Part shown: positions 58,058 through 64,000 of the stretch, piece by piece | How positions within the stretch are numbered: position 1 is the first letter of the stretch | Layout of the letters: every line of letters starts with the position of its first letter | Assembly (NCBI RefSeq): GCF_903064525.1 | Contig: NZ_LR797830.1 | Span: 1,798,001 to 1,862,000 of the forward strand | Length of the DNA: 64,000 bases | Source: Methylacidimicrobium sp. AP8 | GTDB taxonomy: Bacteria; Verrucomicrobiota; Verrucomicrobiia; Methylacidiphilales; Methylacidiphilaceae | Direction: 5' to 3' | Position numbers and translations under genes: made by a program | The notes under the pieces: generated by a model | The model's input: only the letters and a program-made list of their open reading frames with translations | The model's database searches: none | Told to the model about the DNA's origin: nothing

Positions 58058-58869
58058 GGCTCCCTCCATGGCTGCCGTCCGCCGGCCCGCTCCGCCGGAC
58101 GGCCTTCGCGGCGCTCCTCCTCGGGATCGTGATCGGAGGCGTCTGGCTCTGGCGATCGCTCCTCCTCTGGCCGTTTCGCCTCGAGCAGCGCGTAATCGTA
58201 CTGGTTCCCGAGGCCGCATCCTGGCAAGGCCGGCTTTCCCGCTGGCAGCGGACTCTTCCCGGCGGCCGGTGGCAGCAGAAGGGAGAGGCGATCCCTGTAC
58301 TCCTCGGCCGCAACGGAGTCGCCTGGGGCATCGGCTTGCATCCACCGCAGCCCGGCCTCCAGAAGGAGGAGGGGGACGGCCGGACCCCGGCGGGCCGCTT
58401 CCGGATCGGGCTGGTCCTGGGAACCGCTCCCTCTTTGCCCGCGGGGGCCAAGTGGAAGCTCTACCACCGGAAATCGGAACGGGATGCTTGGATCGAGAAC
58501 CCCGAGCTTCCCCACTACAACCACCTGGTCACCGTTCCCGCCGCAGAGGATCCGCCGGAGTGGTTTGCGCAGGAGAGGCTCCGGATCGAGGACCCGGTGC
58601 TCGAATGGATGATCGCCGTCGAGCACAACTACCCGGATAGTCGGCCCGGCGCCGGCAGCGCGATCTTCCTCCACGGACGATACGGCGAGCGGGTCCCTAC
58701 GTCCGGATGCCTGGCGCTACGGAAAGAGGAGATCGTCGAGCTGCTCCGCTGGCTCGATCCCCGCGGGAGGCCGGAGCTGGTGGTCCTGACCCGGGAGGAT
58801 TACCTGCGCCTCTGGTCCGCCTGGCGGTTGCCCCGGCCGGAGCGGGTCGGAGCCGCGGACCGGCGATGA
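58054..58869 (+). CDS. L,D-transpeptidase (YkuD domain), membrane-anchored
   Basis: A 271-residue protein with an N-terminal signal anchor (about 15-37, TAFAALLLGIVIGGVWLWRSL) and a periplasmic YkuD domain. It has EEGDGRTPAGRFRI, IEDPVLEWMIAVEHNY, the catalytic His in IFLHGRYG, and the Ser-x-Gly-Cys active site TSGCLALRKEEI. Such enzymes form 3-3 peptidoglycan crosslinks or attach proteins to the wall. ATG 58054 overlaps the BtpA stop (ATGA). It converges on nuoH with a 12-base gap and no obvious terminator. Confidence 0.9.
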   Translation: MRLPPWLPSAGPLRRTAFAALLLGIVIGGVWLWRSLLLWPFRLEQRVIVLVPEAASWQGRLSRWQRTLPGGRWQQKGEAIPVLLGRNGVAWGIGLHPPQPGLQKEEGDGRTPAGRFRIGLVLGTAPSLPAGAKWKLYHRKSERDAWIENPELPHYNHLVTVPAAEDPPEWFAQERLRIEDPVLEWMIAVEHNYPDSRPGAGSAIFLHGRYGERVPTSGCLALRKEEIVELLRWLDPRGRPELVVLTREDYLRLWSAWRLPRPERVGAADRR

Positions 58870-58881
58870 TCCGGCCGCCGG

Positions 58882-60018
58882 TCAGACCGCGCCGCCGAAG
58901 ACGGCAATCAGGACGGCCACGACCACGATGTTGGCCATCGAGATCGGCAGCAGGATCTTCCAGCCGAGCGCCATCACCTGGTCGTAGCGGAAGCGCGGCA
59001 AGGTCCAGCGGATCCACATGAAGAAGAAGACGAGCAGGCAGACCTTGACCAGGAAGACGAGCGCCTGGAGGAGAAAGGTGCCGACCGAGGAGGCCGTTCC
59101 CAGCCAGCCGAAGGGGAGGCTCCAGCCTCCCAGGAAAAGGGTGACGAAGAGCCCGCTGGCGGAGATGAGCGCCGCATATTCGCCCAGGAAGAACATCCCG
59201 AAGCGCATGCCGCCGTACTCGGTGTTGTACCCGCCCACGAGCTCCTGCTCGCTCTCCGGGAGGTCGAACGGAGCTCGGTTGGTCTCCGCGAAGAGGGTGA
59301 CCAGGAAGATCAATGAGGAGAGGAGCAGAAACGGCCAGAAGAGAAGGAGGTGCCAATCCAGGTGCTTCCCCGCAAAAGGCAGGAGGAACCAGCCGCGCTC
59401 GATCTGAAACTCGACGATCTTGGGCAGGCTCAAGGCCCCGGAAATCAGGAAGACGGGGACCGCGGAGAAGCCGAGGGCGACTTCATAGGAGATCATCTGG
59501 GCGCTTGAGCGGATCCCCCCGAGGAACGCGTACTTTGAGTTGGACGACCAGCCCGCGAGCACGATCCCGTAGACCGCCAGCGAGGTGACCGCAAAGAGGA
59601 AAAGGGCGCCGATCCCGACGTTGGCGATCACCCCGGGCTGGGGGATCTCGACGGAGAGGCCGGGAAAGCGGATCGGATCGACTCCGGCGAACGGGATCAC
59701 GCAGACCGTCAGTAGGGCCGGAAGGAACGAGAGGATCGGGGCCAGATTGTAGTAGAAGCTCCGCACGTGTCCCGGAACGAACTGCTCCTTGAGCATGAGC
59801 TTGAAGGCATCGGCCAGCGGCTGCCCGAGCCCCGCCAGGCGCGCCTGAAGGAAGGGAAGTCCTACCCGGTTCGGCCCGATCCGGTCCTGAATGGCCGCGC
59901 TTACCTTTCTTTCCGCCAGGACGGCGTAGGCGACCAACCCCAGGAGGACGGCGACCACCAGGAAGATCTTGACCAGCGTGCTGACGAGAAAGACGGCGAG
60001 CGTGGCTTCCATGGCCAA
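58882..60018 (-). CDS. nuoH: NADH-quinone oxidoreductase subunit H
   Basis: Membrane subunit of complex I that forms part of the quinone chamber and proton path. The 378-residue protein has about eight helices. It shows LVAYAVLAERKVSAAIQDRIGPNRVG, QPLADAFKLMLKEQFVPGHV, FGYNLFTEPFS-type GWSSNSKYAFLGGIRSSAQMIS, YEVALGF, the quinone loop LFAETNRAPFDLPESEQELV and YNTEYGGMRF. It is the last Nuo gene before the convergent transpeptidase; nuoI to nuoN do not follow, so the rest of the complex is encoded elsewhere. Confidence 0.95.
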   Translation of the reverse strand: MAMEATLAVFLVSTLVKIFLVVAVLLGLVAYAVLAERKVSAAIQDRIGPNRVGLPFLQARLAGLGQPLADAFKLMLKEQFVPGHVRSFYYNLAPILSFLPALLTVCVIPFAGVDPIRFPGLSVEIPQPGVIANVGIGALFLFAVTSLAVYGIVLAGWSSNSKYAFLGGIRSSAQMISYEVALGFSAVPVFLISGALSLPKIVEFQIERGWFLLPFAGKHLDWHLLLFWPFLLLSSLIFLVTLFAETNRAPFDLPESEQELVGGYNTEYGGMRFGMFFLGEYAALISASGLFVTLFLGGWSLPFGWLGTASSVGTFLLQALVFLVKVCLLVFFFMWIRWTLPRFRYDQVMALGWKILLPISMANIVVVAVLIAVFGGAV

Positions 60019-60021
60019 TTC

Positions 60022-61704
60022 CTAGCGCGCGTCTCCGGGGAGCGGATGTCCCTGGTCTCCCAGACCCGCCCAGCTCAGGCCGCCGAAGGCGGGCACCGCC
60101 GCAGCCATCTTCGCGAAGATCTCGGCACTGCTCGCGCCGGGATCCTCCCCCCCCAAGGCGAGGAGGAGCGACCGGAGGATCCAGAGGTCTTCCCGGGCGC
60201 GCCCCGGTGGCGGGATCGCCCGCCCGAGCCGCTGGACGCGGCCGGCCCGGTTCACCATCGAGCCGCTCTTTTCGGCGAAGGAGGCGCCCGGGAGGACCCA
60301 GTGGGCCTTTTCGTAGGTCTTGTCCGCAAGCAGGCCTTGCCAGAGGAGGACGGAGAGCTTCTCCAGGCCCTCTTCGGGCAAACCGGCGGCGACCGCATCC
60401 TCGTGGAGGCAGAAGAGCCCCTTGACCGTTCCTTCCTCGATGCGCCGGCGTAGCTCCGGGAGCCGTTCGCCGCCGCTCCCGATCTCGAGGAGCCGCGCGC
60501 CCCGGCTGTTCGGGTTGAGGTCGTCGCTGCGCAGCAGGCCGTCGGCCTGCCCCTTCCGCGGAACGACCTCGGTGAGCACCGCCGGACCGCCGAGGAGGTC
60601 GCGCAGGCACCGGACCAGGAAGAGCTCCTCGTTGGTCAGCCGGGCGGAGGCTAAAATCGCGAGCGTGCCGGGCTCCAGCCTGCGCAGGGCTTCGGCCGCC
60701 TGCGCCAGGAGAAACGACCACTCGCCCGGAAAGAGCTGGTTCTCCTCCCGCCGGGCCGGCTCGAGGACCCGCTGCTTGCTATGGATGTAATGGAAGCCCA
60801 GACGCCCCTGGTCGCACATCCAGTGGGAGTTGACCGCTTCGTTGACCCGCGGGGTCAAGCGGTAGACGATCCCTTCCCGGCTGCCGATCGTCACGTTGCA
60901 GCCGGTGGCGCAGTCGACGCAGATGCTCTTGGTCTCCTTCAGGAACCAGACGCGCATCCGGAACCGGAAATCTTTGGAGGTGAGGGCTCCGACCGGGCAG
61001 ATGTCCACCGTGTTGAGCGAGTAGTCGCTCGTAAACCGCTTCTGCGGGTGGATCGCGAGCCGGCTGACCCCGCCGCGCTCGGTGATCCCCAGGCAGTCAT
61101 CACCCGCGATCTCCCGGGCGAAACGGATGCAGCGCGTGCAGAGGATGCACCGCTCGTCGTCGAGGACGATCCGGGGGCCGATGTCGACCCGCTTCGGCTT
61201 CCGGACCTTGTCCTCCACGAACCGGCTCCGGCCCTTGCCGTAATCGAAGGCAAACTCCTGGAGCTTGCACTCGCCCGCCTGGTCGCAGATCGGGCAATCG
61301 AGCGGATGGTTCGCCAGCAGGAACTCCATCACTCCTTTCTGGCAGGACTCGACCAGCGGGGAGCTCGTCCGGATCCCGAGTCCGGGAAAGGCGGTAGTCG
61401 CGCAAGCGATCTGCGGCCGCGGCATCCACTGGAGCACCGGCCGCCCCTCGCCGTCGAGGACCGGCTTCCGGTCGGGGCCGAGCTTGGGCGTGCCCATCTC
61501 GAAGAGGCACATCCGGCAGTTACCCGCGATGGAAAGCTTGGGGTGGTAGCAGTAGTGGGGGATCAGCTTGCCGAAGCGGCGGGCCACCTCGATCACGTTG
61601 AGCCCGGCGGGGACCTCCACCCACTGGCCGTCGAGCTGAACGGGCACCGGCCGGGCGTCGGCCGGCGGCAAATCGTGATCGAACGGATTTTTGATCAAGG
61701 CCAT
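60022..61704 (-). CDS. nuoG: NADH-quinone oxidoreductase subunit G
   Basis: Iron-sulfur subunit of complex I. The 560-residue product has the ferredoxin-like [2Fe-2S] domain (IPHYCYHPKLSIAGNCRMCLFE), the HxxxC-type cluster region HPLDCPICDQAGECKLQ, the [4Fe-4S] motifs RCILCTRCIRFAREI and CVDCATGCNVTIG, and then a shortened molybdopterin-oxidoreductase-like domain. It is shorter than E. coli NuoG (about 908). It follows nuoF closely and precedes nuoH by three bases. Confidence 0.93.
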   Translation of the reverse strand: MALIKNPFDHDLPPADARPVPVQLDGQWVEVPAGLNVIEVARRFGKLIPHYCYHPKLSIAGNCRMCLFEMGTPKLGPDRKPVLDGEGRPVLQWMPRPQIACATTAFPGLGIRTSSPLVESCQKGVMEFLLANHPLDCPICDQAGECKLQEFAFDYGKGRSRFVEDKVRKPKRVDIGPRIVLDDERCILCTRCIRFAREIAGDDCLGITERGGVSRLAIHPQKRFTSDYSLNTVDICPVGALTSKDFRFRMRVWFLKETKSICVDCATGCNVTIGSREGIVYRLTPRVNEAVNSHWMCDQGRLGFHYIHSKQRVLEPARREENQLFPGEWSFLLAQAAEALRRLEPGTLAILASARLTNEELFLVRCLRDLLGGPAVLTEVVPRKGQADGLLRSDDLNPNSRGARLLEIGSGGERLPELRRRIEEGTVKGLFCLHEDAVAAGLPEEGLEKLSVLLWQGLLADKTYEKAHWVLPGASFAEKSGSMVNRAGRVQRLGRAIPPPGRAREDLWILRSLLLALGGEDPGASSAEIFAKMAAAVPAFGGLSWAGLGDQGHPLPGDAR

Positions 61705-61729
61705 GGTTCTTCTCGGTGGCGGAGCCGGG

Positions 61730-63121
61730 TCAATGGACGGCCTCCAGGCGGCCGATCTCCTCGCCGGCTGCCGCCTTGCTTTCGAACTCTTCCCGGAACT
61801 TGCTCACGAAGCTCTCCACCGGCCAGGAGCACGCCTCCCCGAACGCGCAAATGGTGCGTCCGGCGATCTGGCCGGCCAGGTCGAGCAAAAGCTGCGGGTC
61901 CTCGGGCCTCCCCTTGCCTTCGGCCATCCGGTCGAGGACCTTGCGCATCCAGAGGGCCCCTTCCCGGCACGGCGTGCACTGCCCGCACGACTCGTGGGCG
62001 TAGAAAGCGGAAAGGTTCCGAAGGCACTCCACGACGTCGCGGGTATGGTCCATCACGATGATCCCACCCGAGCCCGACATCGACCCCGCCGCCGCGATCG
62101 TATCGAAGTCGAGGGGGAGATCCTCGAGCCGCATCTCGACCTCCTCGGTCTCTCCCGCGGCGTTCTTGCGGCGGATCCGGTAGACCTCGCCCGCGCGCAG
62201 CACCTTGGCCGAGGAGCCGCCGGGAATCAACGCCTTGAGGCGGTTGCCGTCGCGGATGCCGCCGCAGACGTCGTAGAGCAGCTCGCCCATCGTGATCGCT
62301 CCGCAGTCGTACTCGAAGTAGCCGGGCCGGCGGACGTCGCCGCTCACACACCAGATCCGGGTGCCCGTGTTGTTCGGAGTGCCGATCTTGGCGTACTCCG
62401 CGCCGCCCATCTCCACGATATGCTTCACGTGGCAGAGGGTCTCGACGTTGTTGACGATCGTCGGACAGAGATAGAGGCCCAACGCGGCCGGGAAATACGG
62501 CGGCTTGATCCGCGGATACGCCCGCTTCCCCTCAAGCGATTCGATCAAGCCCGTCTCCTCGCCGCAGATGTAGGCGCCGGCACCCCGGAAGACGAAGATC
62601 TCGAGATCGTACCCGCTGCCGAGAATGTTGGCTCCCAGGAAGTTCCTCTCGCGGGCCTCCGCCAGCGCCCGCTCCAGGATCTTGGCCCCCCGCGCCATCT
62701 CGCCGCGGATGTAGATGTAGCCCAGGTGGGCGCGATTGGCATAGCAGGAGATGATCATCCCCTCGATCAGCTGGTGGGGATCCTTATAGATGATCTGGCG
62801 GTCCTTGAAGGTTCCGGGCTCGGATTCGTCCGCGTTGCAGAGCAGGTAGACCGGCTTCCGGTTCTTCGTGTGGTCGATGAAGCCCCACTTGGTGCCCGTC
62901 GGGAACCCGGCGCCACCCCTTCCCCGCAGGCCGGACGCCTTGACCTCCCCTACGATCGCCGCCGGGTCCATGGAGAGGGCCTTGCGAAGCTGCGCGTAGC
63001 CGCCGTGCCGGAGGTAGCAGTCGATGTCGGTCGTGTATCCGGGCTGATCGACGTAGCGGAGGATCATCCGATGCTCCCGCGTCGGGTTGGCCGTTGTCGC
63101 TCCGTCTTGAGGCTGAGGCAT
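61730..63121 (-). CDS. nuoF: NADH-quinone oxidoreductase subunit F
   Basis: NADH- and FMN-binding subunit. The 463-residue protein has the FMN/NADH glycine motif LRGRGGAGFPTGTKW, CNADESEPGTFKDRQ, GAGAYICGEETGLIESLEGK and the N3 cluster cysteines in SCGQCTPCREGALW with the later CAFGEACSW. An extra N-terminal 20 residues precede the conserved start. It is followed by nuoG and preceded by nuoE, the usual order. Confidence 0.96.
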   Translation of the reverse strand: MPQPQDGATTANPTREHRMILRYVDQPGYTTDIDCYLRHGGYAQLRKALSMDPAAIVGEVKASGLRGRGGAGFPTGTKWGFIDHTKNRKPVYLLCNADESEPGTFKDRQIIYKDPHQLIEGMIISCYANRAHLGYIYIRGEMARGAKILERALAEARERNFLGANILGSGYDLEIFVFRGAGAYICGEETGLIESLEGKRAYPRIKPPYFPAALGLYLCPTIVNNVETLCHVKHIVEMGGAEYAKIGTPNNTGTRIWCVSGDVRRPGYFEYDCGAITMGELLYDVCGGIRDGNRLKALIPGGSSAKVLRAGEVYRIRRKNAAGETEEVEMRLEDLPLDFDTIAAAGSMSGSGGIIVMDHTRDVVECLRNLSAFYAHESCGQCTPCREGALWMRKVLDRMAEGKGRPEDPQLLLDLAGQIAGRTICAFGEACSWPVESFVSKFREEFESKAAAGEEIGRLEAVH

Positions 63122-63132
63122 GGGAACCTTTC

Positions 63133-63690
63133 TTAACCTTTCTCAGCGCCTTGGGCCGCGCCGTTTTGCGCCCTCCGCCGCCGCAGGATCTCCTCCACGG
63201 TATCGATCGTCGCCCGCTCGAACTCTTCCTCATCCACCATCATGGCCGGGGCGGACCCGCAGGCGGCCAGGCACTCGACGAACTCGACGGAGCAGGACCG
63301 GTCGGGGCTCAGGTAGAGGCCGTGGCCCGCGGGGACGGTCGCCCCGCACAGCTCCCGGATCCGCGCGAAGAGCTCGTAGCTGCCCGCCAAGGCGCAGGAA
63401 AGCGTGCGGCAAACCCGGAAATGGGTCTTCCCCACCGGCCGCCGGTGCAGCATGGGGTAGAAGGTCACCAGCTCCAGGATGTGGATCGGCTTGATCCCGA
63501 GCTTCGCCGCGATCCACTCGACGGCCCGCTCGCTGATGAAGCCGAACTCCTCCTGCCAGAGGTGAAGCAGGGGTAGCGAGGCGCTGCGCCGGGAGACGGG
63601 GTACTGGGCAATGATCTCGTCGGCCTTCCGCTCGAATTCGGCGCTCGGCACTTCGTCGCCGGGCAGCAGGGGCTGTTCAGGTTCTACCAT
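63133..63690 (-). CDS. nuoE: NADH-quinone oxidoreductase subunit E
   Basis: The 24-kDa subunit carrying the N1a [2Fe-2S] cluster. The 185-residue protein has the thioredoxin-like fold with cluster cysteines in CRTLSCALAG and ECLAACGSAPAMMV, and the N-terminal helix LPLLHLWQEEFGFISERAVEWIA. Length is slightly above the usual 160-170 because of an N-terminal extension. It lies 11 bases upstream of nuoF and 19 bases downstream of nuoD. Confidence 0.95.
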   Translation of the reverse strand: MVEPEQPLLPGDEVPSAEFERKADEIIAQYPVSRRSASLPLLHLWQEEFGFISERAVEWIAAKLGIKPIHILELVTFYPMLHRRPVGKTHFRVCRTLSCALAGSYELFARIRELCGATVPAGHGLYLSPDRSCSVEFVECLAACGSAPAMMVDEEEFERATIDTVEEILRRRRAQNGAAQGAEKG

Positions 63691-63709
63691 GCCGGATCGT
63701 CCTCCCGCG

Positions 63710-64000
63710 CTAGCGATCGCACTCCCCCATGACGAAATCGAGGCTTCCGAGGATCGCCACCACGTCCGCCATCAGGTGGCCCGGGAGAAGCTTGGGGAGT
63801 ATGCTCAGGTTCATGAAGCTCGGAGCCCGGATCTTCAGCCGGTGGGGAACCCCGCCGCCCTTGCTGACGATGTAGAACCCGAGCTCTCCCTTCGGGTTCT
63901 CCGCCCCGAAGTAGACCTCTCCGGGGGGCGCCGAGATCCCCTCGGTGACGATCATAAAGTGCTGGATCAGCTCTTCCATCTTCGTGAGAACCGCCGACTT
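63710..64000 (-). CDS. nuoD: NADH-quinone oxidoreductase subunit D, C-terminal part (runs off the window)
   Basis: The visible 96 residues are the end of the 49-kDa subunit: MEELIQHFMIVTEGISAPPGEV, EVYFGAENPKGELGFYIVS, PHRLKIRAPSFMNLSILPKLL and the terminal DVVAILGSLDFVMGECDR. This is the conserved C terminus, including residues close to the quinone pocket. The gene continues beyond base 64000, as the reading frame stays open to the window edge. It heads the visible nuoD-E-F-G-H run. Confidence 0.95.
   Translation of the reverse strand, partial: KSAVLTKMEELIQHFMIVTEGISAPPGEVYFGAENPKGELGFYIVSKGGGVPHRLKIRAPSFMNLSILPKLLPGHLMADVVAILGSLDFVMGECDR

Overview
The window is GC-rich, tightly packed bacterial chromosome with about 62 protein genes, one tRNA and two patches of mobile-element debris. 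Gene content points to a Gram-negative member of the Verrucomicrobiota, most likely an acidophilic methanotroph relative (Methylacidiphilum/Methylacidimicrobium type). The grounds are a Minf_1886-family protein (a family named after Methylacidiphilum infernorum), an alternative-complex-III ActC/ActD protein, LPS genes (lpxK, heptosyltransferase, gmhA) and a NADH dehydrogenase operon. The taxonomic call is inference; no 16S rRNA or methane oxidation gene is present.

Layout. 1-7.4 kb: purD, htpX, a decayed quinone oxidoreductase, a Mop-domain molybdate binder, then accC-thiE and rpsB-tsf on the minus strand. 7.7-13.2 kb: a secreted protein, an RNase H-like exonuclease with a Fur-family regulator, an NtrC-type regulator, and a set of small exported proteins (thioredoxin-like and two His/Met/Glu-rich paralogues) ending at a lone cytochrome oxidase subunit I (ctaD) with a tiny membrane partner. 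15.3-19.3 kb: glycosyltransferases and a polysaccharide deacetylase. 19.2-25.7 kb: FIST sensor, outer-membrane barrel, panB-folK, gmhA, tRNA-Phe, a Tat-exported deacetylase and citrate synthase. 25.8-32 kb: an unusual ATPase with a defective Walker A motif, two abutting transposase remnants (IS1380-like and IS1182-like), and a TPR gene split by a frameshift. 32-41 kb: uvrA (frameshifted), tlyA, an ActC-ActD fusion, three small envelope/unknown genes, a DUF72 protein and a UDP-glucuronate epimerase. 41-48.5 kb: a ubiD decarboxylase, the sulfate assimilation genes cysH / cysD-cysNC in divergent arrangement, a foldback MITE-like element, and moaA-moaD-moaE. 48.5-58.9 kb: M16 peptidase, Minf_1886 protein, a PotD-like protein, and a translationally coupled envelope operon lpxK-heptosyltransferase-murJ-(btpA)-L,D-transpeptidase. 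58.9-64 kb: nuoH, G, F, E and the end of nuoD on the minus strand.

How it works together. CysD and CysNC make ATP-activated sulfate and then PAPS, and CysH lacks the Fe-S cysteines of APS reductases, so the pathway runs through PAPS. MoaA/D/E supply molybdopterin and the Mop protein is a likely molybdate store. GmhA, the heptosyltransferase, LpxK, the glycosyltransferases and MurJ build the outer membrane and wall. Nuo, ActCD and CtaD are respiratory parts whose partner subunits are largely outside the window. Many genes overlap by ATGA/GTGA. At least five loci carry frameshifts in GC-rich runs, which may be real decay or assembly error.
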